Shown here one piece after another: positions 25,008 to 36,132 of a stretch of DNA of 64,000 nt (position 1 is its first letter; every line of letters starts with the position of its first letter). The position numbers and the translations under genes are program-made. A model generated the notes under the pieces. That model was not told the DNA's origin. It saw only the letters and a program-made list of their open reading frames with translations, and did no database searches. This DNA comes from Tanytarsus gracilentus (lineage: Eukaryota > Arthropoda > Insecta > Diptera > Chironomidae). The stretch spans positions 3,286,001 to 3,350,000 of the forward strand of contig JAXRKN010000039.1 of NCBI GenBank assembly GCA_038502055.1. The letters are read 5' to 3'.

Positions 25008-26810
25008 TTACATGTTACCCCTTCTGTATCTGTCGTACTTTCTTGCCACTCCCTTTTTAGCAGCACCAAATTCAGAAACGGTCTGTGTTCTGTAATCGTT
25101 GGAACGATGATCAAGCGGATAATAAGTTGCTTCTCTTTTATTCTTATCGTGAATGCCTTTCTTTCGCAAATCACGCGGAATATATTTTGGCAAATGCTCA
25201 TCGAGTCTTCTCTGGAAGGGATTGATTCCATAGTTATAGAATCGCCTACGTTTATCCTGAATTGGTCGCGTGTTGTGATCAATTTTGTAGATTTTCTCCC
25301 AATGATAAATTTCCGGCATAAGAATTTGTCGTGGCCGATTCGAGACCAAATGCTTAAATGTGTTTTCGAGCCACGTTCTTCTCTGAACATTTTCAATATC
25401 GGCAATTTTCTTATCGTGAGGATCGAGATACGGTTTCATCTCGTGGTCACGAGCTTTCGGCTCTGCCAAATAGAATTTAACAAGTTGCTTCAGCACATCT
25501 TCATTAAGCCCTTGAATTTTTCCATCCTCTACTCGATCATAGAGTTGCATGTCCTTGGTACCCCAACACTGGTTATATTTAAAGTTTGGTCCATCGACAT
25601 TTGTATGCATGATTGTGGTGTTTAATTGATAGCGATAGAATGACCAAATCTTGCCATCAGTAATGACTGTCTGAGCACACAACGGATAAGTGATATCGTT
25701 GAAGGTTGAAAATCCTTGATAACATGCTTGAGCATATGCGTAGCTATATGATGCGTTAATACCTAAAGCATGAATAGCTTCCTGATTATCGACATCTCCG
25801 TACGACTGAAGACGATCGACTAAAATTGATCGATCGTAGAAAGAAAGCAAGCCATATTCTCGAACATTTCCAGGCCAAAAACCCGGCACAATTACTCCAT
25901 GCTGATGATCAAATGTCCAGCCAGCTGCGTGCGGATCTATCGGAGCTACTTCCTCAATGCCAATGTTCTTGTTCTCTTCAGTAAGTTCACTAAAATCGAC
26001 ATTGTCAAATGGTTGCAATGGAAGTTGATGACGGAGAGTTAAAACAGGTGTTCCTTTGAATCGAAACGCTCGATTGACGGGATCTTTAGCGAACGGACGC
26101 AAAAAATCCCACTTACTGCGAAGTTTGATCATTTTTATAGGTGGAGTTATGCCTAAAATTAATTTTTACTTTAAAAAAAGAAATTTATAAAATAATCTTC
26201 ATTTACCTCCAACAAACCAAAAAGCCTCTACTCGTGGATCATAATCGACATCGGCCTCATATAAATGTCCATTATCAGCACCGAGTGTTCTTGTAAGGAC
26301 TCGATTAAGTTGCTTTATAATTGCAGCCGATTTTATTCTGTGCGCTTCCTTGGGATCAATTTCCTTACCGTTCACCTCAAATGAATGCTTATAGCCAGTT
26401 AATTCAAACTCCAGAGCGTCCACGAGATCAGTTTTAATGAGATTGTAAAATTCATCAATTTTTTTCGTTTCCGCTGGATCTTCAATTAGCGTTTCTTGAA
26501 AATCAGTTTTTGTTGCATATTTTACCATCGGCAATGCATTGTAGGGATACCACTCGTCGCCCATCTTTAAGCATCTAAATCCCCAATATTTCGGCATGTT
26601 AAGTTCGATAATTTTTTCTTCGATTGTTGGACATCGCTTGATGCGGTCATATTGTTCGAGAATTTTAAGCTTCTGTTTCTCCGCATAGGAGATGTCAACG
26701 ATCGGTGGATACTCTACGGCATCTTTAGTTGCTTCAACTTGATTTAATGTTGTCGAAAAGGCCCGTGTTATTCGAACTTTAGGATATTTTATTAAAATTG
26801 CTCTCAACAT
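25008..26810 (-). CDS. mRpS30: Mitochondrial ribosomal protein S30 (mL65/PDCD9)
   Basis: Component of the mitochondrial ribosome; the S30/PDCD9 protein is now placed in the large subunit as mL65. Two minus-strand exons, 26810-26207 and 26152-25008, join in phase 1 (donor GTAAAT, acceptor TTTTAG) and give 582 residues. The N-terminus (MLRAILIKYPKVRITRAFST) is basic and hydroxylated with no acidic residue, typical of a mitochondrial targeting peptide. YPPIVDISYAEKQK follows, then a long globular region with HQHGVIVPGFWPGN and ending in a basic tail. It lies 166 bases upstream of bystin on the same strand and is divergent from Hsc70-4, with which it shares the upstream spacer. The assignment is from memory of the family's N-terminal YPP region and overall length and is good but not certain. 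Confidence 0.8.
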
Positions 26811-27125
26811 GTTTATTTTTTTCCTGAGAGAATTTTTGAACTATAATTTTAAGTTCAATTTTGAATTTTTCAAATACGTTAAAAGTGTGTTGACTATGAC
26901 CGGTAATTTTAACAATATTTGTTTAGTAAAAAATTAATTTTCTTTAAAATTAGCTATAAAATTTTAAAACTTTAAAATAATTAAATTATCCTTAAATCCC
27001 TTAAATTTAATAATTAACAGAACTTTCGAGAATCGGTTGAGAAAAAAAGAGAGCGAAAAACGCTCAAACGCACACAAAGAAAGATGTACATGTATAAAAA
27101 AGAGCGAGAGAGCAAAAGAGAGTTC
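26811..27125. promoter_or_regulatory. Divergent promoter region, mRpS30 / Hsc70-4
   Basis: 315-base spacer between the mRpS30 start codon and the predicted Hsc70-4 transcription start. The half nearer Hsc70-4 contains a heat-shock element and a TATA box (listed separately) and purine-rich GAGAG-type tracts at 27044-27056 and 27102-27121. I see no equivalent core promoter for mRpS30, as is common for housekeeping genes. Confidence 0.6.
27020..27032 (+). promoter_or_regulatory. Heat-shock element (HSF site)
   Basis: GAACTTTCGAGAA: three perfect alternating units in the form GAA-nn-TTC-nn-GAA, the minimal trimeric HSF binding site. It lies about 60 bases upstream of the TATA box at 27093. A further two-unit site, TTCTCGAA, is at 28012-28019 inside the first intron. 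Confidence 0.75.
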
Positions 27126-27129
27126 ATTC
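27093..27129 (+). promoter_or_regulatory. Hsc70-4 core promoter: TATA box and initiator
   Basis: TATAAAAA at 27093-27100 and an initiator-like TCATTC at 27124-27129, which fits the insect initiator pattern. The predicted start A at 27126 lies 33 bases from the first T of the TATA box. The same spacing is found at the small secreted-protein gene at 35387, which supports both predictions. Confidence 0.7.
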
Positions 27130-27256
27130 GTATAGCAGATTTCAAGCGAATAAGAACACTCTTGTGAAAAAAAGATCTCAAAAGTTCTAAAAATATTTTT
27201 TAAGTGACATTTAAGCCCAAGTTATATTAAATAAAACTGTAACAAATAATCATAAA
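27126..27256 (+). other. Hsc70-4: Hsc70-4 5' untranslated exon
   Basis: Predicted non-coding first exon, from the initiator to the donor CATAAAG|GTGAGA at 27256. The following intron runs to the acceptor CTCCATAG directly in front of the ATG at 28329, about 1.07 kb. A non-coding first exon followed by a long intron is a usual arrangement for insect Hsc70-4 genes. The exon itself is inferred from splice and promoter motifs only. Confidence 0.6.
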
Positions 27257-28328
27257 GGTGAGAAAAAGATTAAAATTATGTAAAAACCTTGAAAATCGTT
27301 CGTAAACGCCCGTTTTCCGATAATCGGGTCGAGAGATTATTCTCGAAGGTCTCCATGCGCTTTTTTTCTCGCAATTATTCATTTTAATTCATTAAACTTT
27401 AAAAATACTTTCCTGATTCTTAAAATAACGCTGCAAAAATCTAAAAATAGAAATTTATGATTTTCCATGTGCACAAAAAAAATTTCTATTCCTAACCTAA
27501 ATTTTTTTACCGAATTTAAATTTCATCATTCATGCTCAAATCTGATCTTCTGCCAATTGGATCATGAAATGGCATTGGAAAATCGATAATTTCAAGTATA
27601 AACTGCATACAGAATGTGCAGTGCGTTGCCAAGCGAGAAAAAAGTTAGAATTTTTTTCACAATGGAGCTCGTTTGAAGTTTCGAGAAGAGTTCAAATGTG
27701 TTGGTATTTTATATATACGTTGAAGTTGAGTCACACATTGTTCTTAATATCCGTATTACATCTGCCATGTTATGTATTGCGCCATTCTTTAAGGTTATGC
27801 TCTTATAACATGTGTCTGAAGCATATAAATTGCATCATGACGTTAACGGTTTTCGATCATTGAAAAAAAAGTTATCATTCCTCAAGTAATTACACCACCG
27901 TCATAATCTTTGTTCACTCACACTCGTGATGATGGTGAAATCTACTTTATCAGTATTATTCATACAAAAAAACGCTTAAAAATGACCTCAGCGGGTTCTT
28001 TTTCTTTAAAGTTCTCGAACATTAAGTCTTTGTTGCCAATTTTTCTTTCTCATTAAAATTTAAAACTAATACTTCAATTGAGGTCAATGTCAGAGAGTCA
28101 CAAAAAGTTAATTATAAACTGTCGCCAACCGCAGAATCAAATTGATTTCACGAAAAATTTATTTCTATTAAAATATGCCTCTATCACTGCTTCATAAATT
28201 AGCGAGATATTTCAAATTTTTTCTACACGCTCAACATTTTTCATTTATCTAAACACTTACAACTCCTTATAAGCACGCGCGTCATAACAATAATTAATAA
28301 TAATAATTTCTCTTCCTCTTCTCCATAG

Positions 28329-30375
28329 ATGGCCGCAACAAAAGCTCCTGCAGTCGGTATTGATTTAGGAACGACATACTCATGCGTCGGAGTTTTCCAG
28401 CACGGTAAGGTCGAGATCATTGCCAATGATCAAGGAAATCGTACAACACCATCGTATGTCGCATTTACTGACACCGAAAGATTAATTGGCGATGCTGCCA
28501 AGAATCAAGTTGCTATGAATCCAACAAACACCATTTTTGGTAAGTTACATTGAGATTAACACTCTCTCTTTCTTCCTGCAATCACACAGAAAACAAGGTT
28601 TTACATTACATTTACCTTTTATAGATGCTAAGCGTTTGATCGGACGTAAATTCGAAGACGCAACCGTGCAAGCTGATATGAAGCATTGGCCATTCGAGGT
28701 CGTTAGTGCTGAGGGCAAGCCAAAGATTCAAGTCATCTACAAGGATGAGAAGAAGACTTTCTTCCCCGAAGAAATTAGCTCAATGGTTTTGGTCAAGATG
28801 AAGGAGACAGCTGAAGCTTATCTCGGAAAGACAGTCACAAACGCTGTCATCACCGTCCCAGCTTACTTCAACGACTCGCAGCGTCAAGCTACAAAGGATT
28901 CAGGCACCATCTCTGGCCTCAACGTTTTGCGTATCATCAACGAGCCAACTGCCGCCGCCATTGCTTATGGCTTGGACAAGAAGGCTGCCGGTGAACGTAA
29001 CGTACTCATCTTCGATCTTGGTGGCGGAACTTTTGATGTGTCAATTCTCTCAATCGACGACGGAATTTTTGAAGTCAAGTCAACAGCCGGTGACACTCAC
29101 TTGGGCGGTGAGGATTTCGACAATCGTCTCGTTAATCACTTTGCGCAAGAATTTAAGCGTAAACACAAGAAGGACTTGACTTCAAACAAGCGTGCTCTCC
29201 GTCGTTTGAGAACTGCCTGCGAACGTGCAAAGCGTACTTTGTCTTCATCGACTCAAGCCAGCATTGAAATCGATTCACTTTTCGAAGGTATTGATTATTA
29301 CACCTCCATCACCCGTGCCCGTTTCGAAGAGTTGAACGCTGACTTGTTCCGCTCTACCATGGAACCCGTCGAAAAGGCATTGCGCGATGCTAAAATGGAC
29401 AAGGGAACTATTCACGATATTGTCTTGGTCGGTGGCTCAACACGTATCCCCAAGGTTCAGAAACTCCTTCAAGACTTCTTCAACGGAAAGGAATTGAACA
29501 AATCAATCAATCCCGATGAGGCTGTTGCTTATGGTGCCGCTGTACAAGCCGCCATTCTTCACGGTGACAAGTCTGAAGAGGTTCAAGATCTTCTCTTGTT
29601 GGACGTTACTCCATTGTCACTTGGAATTGAGACTGCCGGTGGTGTTATGAGCGTTCTTATCAAACGTAACACAACCATCCCAACTAAGCAAACTCAAACC
29701 TTTACAACATACAGCGACAATCAGCCAGGTGTGTTGATTCAAGTATTTGAGGGAGAACGTGCCATGACTAAGGACAACAATTTGCTCGGAAAGTTCGAAT
29801 TGGCGGGAATTCCACCAGCACCACGCGGCGTTCCTCAAATCGAAGTCACTTTCGATATTGATGCTAACGGTATTTTGAACGTCACTGCTTTGGAGAAGTC
29901 GACAAACAAAGAGAACAAGATCACCATTACCAACGACAAGGGACGTTTGAGCAAGGAAGATATCGAGCGTATGGTCAATGAAGCTGAGAAATATCGTTCG
30001 GAGGATGATCAACAAAAGGAACGTATTACAGCAAAGAATGGACTCGAGTCGTACTGCTTCAACATGAAGGCCACCATGGAAGATGATAAGTTGAAGGACA
30101 AGATCTCAGAGTCCGACAAGAAGGTCATCTTAGACAAATGCAATGATACTGTCAAGTGGCTCGATGGTAACCAGCTCGGTGAAAAAGAAGAATATGAACA
30201 CCGTCAAAAAGAGTTGGAAGGAATTTGCAATCCAATCATCACCAAATTGTACGCTAGCGCAGGAGGAGCTCCCGGCGGTATGCCAAACTTCCCAGGCGCT
30301 CCTGGTGGCGGTGCTCCCGGTGCTGGTGCTCCTCCCGGAAGCGGTGCTGGCCCAACCATCGAAGAAGTCGATTAA
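28329..30375 (+). CDS. Hsc70-4: Heat shock cognate 70 kDa protein
   Basis: Cytosolic Hsp70-class chaperone: an ATPase that binds and releases unfolded segments with J-domain partners. Exons 28329-28539 and 28625-30375 join in phase 1 and give 653 residues. The three Hsp70 signatures are present: IDLGTTYS at about residue 11, IFDLGGGTFDVSIL near 200 and IVLVGGSTRIPKVQK near 340. The substrate-binding domain follows, then a GGAPGGMP-rich tail ending in EEVD, the cytosolic motif bound by TPR co-chaperones. It matches fly Hsc70-4 almost throughout, and the intron argues for the cognate rather than the intronless inducible Hsp70. Codon use is clearly more G/C-ending than in the neighbours, as expected for a highly expressed gene. 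A perfect heat-shock element upstream suggests it may also respond to stress. Confidence 0.97.
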
Positions 30376-31432
30376 ATTGTCAACTTATTTCACTCAAATC
30401 AACTTTCAAAAACAAATTCTCTAAGCCACTCTTGCAGTATTTAAAAAGTTTCAATATTCCTCGCTCCTTCACTGCTTAAATTAACTCAAAAGTCGCTCAT
30501 TCCAAACACATCTTTAAACGCAGAATATTTAATTTCAATCAAAATGGCCAGAAAAACTACCAAAATAAAAAGAATTTCAAGTTGATGAATATTAAAATAA
30601 ATTCTCTTTTAGTCATTTTTATTTCCAGAATTTTCCGACAGTTTTAATAAATTTAAGTCTCAACTATGTGTGAAGAGAAGATAAAAATTAGACTTTAACT
30701 AATTTTAGGTTATAATCAAAAATGAGATTTTCAAATAATTGCACAATTTATTTTAACTCTCTTTCATATATTACAAAGGACATAATATGTATGATAAGCG
30801 TTGCTCACAACGATCATTTTAAGACTTTTTTTTCATTGCTTACATTGTGAGCTTTTATGGTTTGAAAGATTAAACGACGTTTATATGTCTCTGTTTCTTA
30901 AAATAGTTAATAAGTCAATAAAACTTCACACCCCTCACACGTGAAAACCATGTGTCGATAAGCTCTGAAAACATTTCAAATTTTCGTGTGAGTCTGAGTA
31001 TTAAAAGCACTTATCAAAACTCACGAGGACAATTTTGAGGTGGTTATAAATTTTTAATCGGAGATCTTTATCGATTAATTGCTGTTAGATTGACAAAGTA
31101 ATTGTTTCTATAGTGAGTGATCGGTTTTTAAAGGGTTGCAAACTTGTAAACTAGAAATTTAATTCTTATTTAATTCATAAAAATATATTTTTTAAATAAT
31201 AATTAGTTTTTAAAAAAATCAGGAGTTAAAAAATTATGAATATTTTAAAACATAAAAAATTTCCATCCCTTGAAAAATCTCGCACTGTAAACGTGAATTG
31301 TTTTATCTCTTCTTTCTATCACTTTTTTGGAAGTGTATAAAATGCCATCAACACGCTTCATACGTTTTAGTGCAATTAATTCGCTCGCAGTCTTAACTTG
31401 AAAATTTTTAAGGCTAAAAACTAAAATCAAAA
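30376..31432 (+). other. Intergenic, Hsc70-4 to phosphate transporter
   Basis: About 1.06 kb of AT-rich DNA between the Hsc70-4 stop and the phosphate transporter ATG, both on the plus strand. It should hold the Hsc70-4 3' untranslated region and polyadenylation site (AATAAA-type words occur) and the transporter promoter. I find no additional coding sequence or structured element. Confidence 0.5.
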
Positions 31433-33020
31433 ATGGATATAATGGGTTTGCTGGAAGGTGGACTTGGCAACGAGTACATCTGGATTGTTGTCCTCGCTTT
31501 TATTATGGCTTTTATTCTTGCCTTTGCTGTGGGTGCAAATGATGTTGCGAATTCTTATGGCACAAGTGTTGGATCGGGTGTTTTAACCTTCCGACAAGCT
31601 TGCTATCTCGCGACAATTTTCGAGACCGCTGGTGCTGTTTTGCTCGGTTATAAAGTGGCAGATACAATGAGAAAAAAAGTTGTAGATGTAGCAATCTATC
31701 AAGACGATGAAATCACCCTCATGTATGGCATGCTTTCAGCATTATTTGGAAGTGCTGCGTGGATTTTAATCGCGACCTTTCTCCGATTGCCTGTGTCTAC
31801 CACTCATTCGATTGTTGGATCAACCGTTGGATTCAGTCTTGTCGCAAAAGGAACGAATGGATTAAATTTCAGCCAATTATGTGAGAAAAATTTAACGTTT
31901 TTTAAACAGTTGAAAAATTCATTAAAATTTTGCAGATCAAATCATAATTTCTTGGTTCGTTTCGCCAGTGTTCAGTGGTCTTGTAGGCGTGGTCATTTAC
32001 TTCCTTATCAAAAAGTTAATTCTGACTGCGAAAAATCCATTCAAGTGCGGACTTATCGCGCTGCCTTTAATTTATGGAGCAACGGTATTCGTCAACGTGT
32101 TGAGTATCACATTCGGTGGATCTAAATGTAAGTTTTAAAATTTAATCGTGTCACGTGCTGAAATAATTAAAAATTTATTATTTTTCTTTCGCAGTGCTTA
32201 TGCTTGACAAAACTCCTCTTTGGTTAGCACTAACAATAAGTTTTTGTGCAATGGCTTTGGTCGCGATACTCGTTCAGCTTTTCCTCGTTCCATGGCAAAA
32301 GAAAAAGCTTTCAGGTGATGGCACAATTGTAACAAAGCACCCGAAAGAATTGGAAAATGGACAATATAATAAAGATCTCACAGTATCAACAGTGACAGTC
32401 ACAACATCAATAGACTCTCTCGAAAAGCCAATAATGGAAGAAGAATCAAATGTCGTAAAACTTTTCCATTTTCTTCAAACTCTCACTGCAATTTTCACGA
32501 GTTTTGCGCACGGAGGTAACGATGTCAGTAACGCTATTGGTCCATTGATTGCCATCTGGATGATCTTTAAGGATGGAAATGTTTTACAAAAATCTGAATC
32601 ACCAATTTGGCTTCTTCTTTATGGAGGTGCTGGAATGGTCATTGGTTTGTGGCTTTTGGGAAAAAGAGTTAACGAGACAATTGGAAAGAATATCACAAAA
32701 ATTAATCCAGTAAAGTGAGTTAAATTTTTGAGCTTTTTAAAAATTGCCGTTAAATTTTTGAATTATTCTATTTCTTTAGTGGCTTCACAATTGAATGTTC
32801 AGCTGCACTGACCGTTCTGCTCGCATCTAAAATTGGAATTCCTGTGTCCACTACACATTGCCTCGTAGGAAGTGTCGTGTTTGTTGGCTGGACTTTTGGC
32901 GAAGGCAGAAAAGTTGATTGGTCGCTTTTCAGAACAATCTTCATGGCTTGGGTTGTGACATTGCCCGTGGCTGGATCTATCAGCGCATTTTGTATGTGGA
33001 TGTTCCAGACATTTGGTTAA
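31433..33020 (+). CDS. NaPi-III: Sodium-dependent phosphate transporter (PiT/SLC20)
   Basis: Plasma-membrane importer of inorganic phosphate driven by sodium. Exons 31433-31880, 31936-32127, 32195-32714 and 32780-33020 join in phases 1, 1 and 2, giving 466 residues. The two inverted-repeat PiT signatures are present: GANDVANSYGTSVGSG in the N-terminal half and GGNDVSNAIGPL in the C-terminal half. Each half also has a PVSTTH motif followed by VGS (LPVSTTHSIVGS and IPVSTTHCLVGS). Multiple hydrophobic helices flank a large hydrophilic loop of about 100 residues in exon 3. It is shorter than vertebrate PiT1/2 because that central loop is short. Exon 1 reads through its intron in the wrong frame if unspliced, so the splice at 31880/31936 is required. 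The fly symbol is given by family, not by proven orthology. Confidence 0.9.
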
Positions 33021-33360
33021 AATATGCACAATTTAAGCTTAATTTATTTATTCTCAAAAAAACATCCAGGAAGCTTTATAGAACGTAAAAATAAGTTATT
33101 GTGTGTGATTTAATTGAAGATTGTTAAGGAAATGTAAATAATTGGAAATATTCTGAAAAGTACCAAAAATAATTTAATAAAAATGTTTTCGGTACATTTA
33201 TAAAAATTGCATTCTTTTACTCTCTTTTTTTGCTAGCTATACTTACATCGATAAAATAATTATGTATGAATCAAAAGTGAGAGAAAACAAAACGATGTTA
33301 GTGTACATTTTAAAAAAGATATCCGTTTTAGAATAATTTCTAAGATTAAGTACGGCAGTC
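33021..33360. other. Convergent 3' spacer
   Basis: 340 bases between two convergent genes, the phosphate transporter (+) and the coiled-coil protein (-). An AATAAA-type word near 33175 would serve the transporter. No coding sequence is visible. Confidence 0.5.
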
Positions 33361-34947
33361 TCATTTCCATGGCCGATTATTGTTTTGTGCTTTGGTACTT
33401 GATGATTGACTTTGTTGAATTGATTTGCTGCTCGACGCATACTCAGCATGACGGATATTATCAGTCTTTGATGGATGCTTAAGAAGCTTAAAATAAATTT
33501 AGAATTAATATCATTTCTAAGCAAAATGAAAGATTATTACCTTATCAATGTAATTTCGTAGCAGTTCCTTTTTGAGATTTTCCTCGCTTTTCGATAGATT
33601 ATTTAAATTCTCGTGAGTCAACTGCTTGTTATTGTCACTCTCAGAAATTTCTCCATTGCAACTCGCTCCATCATAAACTTCTCTCATCTCTGAAGGAGGT
33701 CGGGACGGACATGAAAGAACATCGAGAATTTTCTTCCATTGAGTCTCCATGATGTTATGCAAATTATCAGCGATATTAACACGACGAGTTTGATACTCAT
33801 TGAGTTTCATTTCTAAGCTTTCGATTGAACGATTGGCATTGATTAGTTGAATGCGATAAAGCTCTACTTCTTCACGGCACTTGCGACGAGTGAGATCAAT
33901 TTCTTCTTCATTTTTGCGAACGATCAGCTCTAGTTGACTCATGGAACGTTCATTAAATGATCGTTCGCGTTCTTCAGCCTCAAAATGGATGTCTTGCTGG
34001 AACTTGTTGATTTGATCTTGATACTCTTTCACCTTTTCCTCGAGCGACGTCTCCAATTGAGCTTGATAGTACTTTTTAAGAGCAACTCTTTGTGCATCGA
34101 GCTCTTTAATTAACTTTCTTTCCTTATCACTGAAGTCATCCATCATGCTATTGAAGATTTTCTTCTGCTTAACTTCCAGCAATTGACGATCCTCATCGAA
34201 TTTCTCGTAAATTTTGACTTTTTCATGTTTCTCTTGTTTGAGTTGTGACTTAAGCGTGGCAATTTCACGATCCAGTTGAGTTCTTGTTTGCTTTTCCCTG
34301 ATACAAGATTCCTTTTCCTCCTTAATCTTAGCCTTAAGTTCACTGATCTCTTCTCGCAGCTCCGTTTCACCTCTAGAGCTGTTCGAGAGACGAATTTCCA
34401 GCTCGCTAATTTGCTTCTTGGCCAAATCACTCATTTCCTTTGACGTTGACGTGAGATTTTCAATCTTCAGCTCAAGCATCTCATTTTTGGTCTCATATCG
34501 CTTGATCAAGCTGATTGTCTCTGCAAGTTCCTGCTCGAGTTGAATAATTTTCTTCTTCATATTGACATTATCAACATCTAAGCCTTCATTCCCCTTCAAT
34601 CGAAGAATTATTGCATCTTTCTCCATCAGACTTTTTGTGAGAAAAGCAATTTTCTGCTGGGAGTTTTGAATTTTCTTCTGAAAGATTGTGATCAACTGAA
34701 GATTGAGATCCTGATCATTTTGCGAGTTGTGAAGTGTCTCCACGAAGTGATCGTAGCTCGGAAATTCCGTTCCTGATGTGCTGAGCATTTCTTTTTGTTG
34801 GATTGTCAAAAATTTATCAATTTCTTTCATGAAGCTAACATCGTTTGAAAAGTGACTTTTGTCGTGGAAATTTGGATCGAAGAAATCGGATGGAAGCTTA
34901 ACAAGTACTTCTGTATCGACACTGCTGGTTGAATGATTCAGATCCAT
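33361..34947 (-). CDS. Coiled-coil protein, possibly centrobin-like
   Basis: 510 residues from exons 34947-33541 and 33486-33361 (phase 0, donor GTAATA, acceptor TTTTAAG). Residues 1-90 are not heptad-like. From about 95 to 410 the chain is an almost continuous coiled coil rich in E, K, Q and L (for example KKKIIQLEQELAETISLIK). Next comes a short conserved-looking segment (TQWKKILDVLSCPSRPPSEM), then a serine/asparagine-rich tail. This plan and the central segment around ALKKYYQAQLETSLEEKVKE recall centrobin, a daughter-centriole protein, but that is only a resemblance; other centrosomal or Golgi coiled-coil proteins would look similar. There are no membrane segments or enzymatic motifs. It is convergent with the phosphate transporter. 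Confidence 0.75.
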
Positions 34948-35386
34948 TTAAAATTGCAAAATTTACATTAAAAAGCACAACGAAATAAAAATATTTTCTA
35001 ATGTTTATTTATTATTGTTTACAAATATTTTTTTGGCGCCAAAATACAAGTTTGAATAATTTTTGAACGTTACAACAATTTTAAAAAAATTTTCCTCAAA
35101 ATTTTCATAAAACAAATAATTTAAAATTATTGCTAAGGCTCATTACTAAATATGTCGAACTTAAAGCTACATTAAACGTGATAATTATAATTTCTGTCTT
35201 CATTTTATGCTGGGCTGGGAGCTGTTAAATTTTTAAAATCAATTAATTATTTTAGCCAGTCATAAATTTCATAAATCTTTTTTTTGTAAGCCTGTTTTTG
35301 CATTTATGACCACCTATGTAGAATTTCCACCACTACGTCATATAAAACAATAAAAAATCACTTGAGATTTTAAATTTCTAATTTTT
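34948..35386. other. Divergent spacer
   Basis: 439 bases between the starts of the coiled-coil gene (-) and the small secreted-protein gene (+), very rich in A/T. It should contain the coiled-coil gene promoter; no clear core element is visible for it. The plus-strand promoter begins at 35387. Confidence 0.5.
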
Positions 35387-35423
35387 TATAAAACAGACGA
35401 ATTGAAAAATGATCAGGTCAGTT
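35387..35423 (+). promoter_or_regulatory. TATA box and initiator
   Basis: TATAAAAC at 35387-35394 and initiator TCAGTT at 35418-35423, with the predicted start A at 35420, 33 bases from the first T of the TATA box. This start lies downstream of the ATG at 35409, so the next in-frame ATG, at 35463, should begin translation. Confidence 0.65.
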
Positions 35424-35462
35424 TGTTCTGTAGACTTTCACGGAAAGCAACAAAATTCAAAA

Positions 35463-35771
35463 ATGATTAAATTTATCTTTCTGATATTATTTGTTTTAAC
35501 AATAATTGACTTCAGCAGTGGTAATGAAAAAAAGGATTTACAGTCAAGGGATGAAAGTAATAAAATTATTTCAAAAACAGCAAAAATATCGCAAGAAAAC
35601 CAACAAAAGAACGCAACGAAGAAGAATAAAAGCTCAACATACGACAACACAAAAAATGGTGTGAAAATAAAGAAAATTGACAATGCTAAAAATTCAGTCA
35701 AAAAAACAAAACCACCCCTTACAAAATCAGCTAAGAAGCGACTGAACAAAATTGGTGGCAAGAGATTTTAA
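35463..35771 (+). CDS. Small secreted lysine-rich protein
   Basis: I do not recognise this 102-residue protein. It starts with a clear signal peptide (MIKFIFLILFVLTIIDFSSG, cleavage probably just after). The mature part is about 82 residues, very rich in K, N, S, T and Q, has no cysteine and no predicted fold, and ends KKRLNKIGGKRF. The first in-frame ATG at 35409 would bury the signal peptide behind 18 residues and lies upstream of the predicted transcription start, so the ATG at 35463 is preferred. A strong TATA/initiator promoter suggests regulated, abundant expression. Candidates include a secretory-gland product, an antimicrobial-type basic peptide or a peptide precursor with dibasic sites; nothing in the sequence separates these. 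AATAAA-type polyadenylation words lie near 35872. Confidence 0.65.
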   Translation: MIKFIFLILFVLTIIDFSSGNEKKDLQSRDESNKIISKTAKISQENQQKNATKKNKSSTYDNTKNGVKIKKIDNAKNSVKKTKPPLTKSAKKRLNKIGGKRF

Positions 35772-36132
35772 AAAACAAAAATTGGCTGGTTAAGAAATAA
35801 TTTATTGTTCATTATTTTGCTTTGTAAGATGAACTTTTTTTTAAATTTTTCATAATTTTGAAAATGTATAAAATAAAAAAATTTAAAAATTTAAACCGCA
35901 TTATTAATCATTCTTAATAACCGCATCATGGCGTTAAAATTTTATGCTTCCGTAAAATGAGCAAGTTGTAGTGATGAATATTTAAATAATATTAAAATTA
36001 GCATTGATAAAGTGTCCGTTGGATGAGAAAAGAGAAAAAATACACAATGTGAGAGAAAATGTTCAGTTTAGTTTGAATAAGGCATGCGGATAGTCGCGAG
36101 AATTTTACTTAGATGAAAAATTTTCATTTACA

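Noticed and set aside
27564..27863. 99-codon plus-strand frame upstream of Hsc70-4
   Set aside because: Lies wholly inside the predicted first intron of Hsc70-4 and has no domain or signal peptide.
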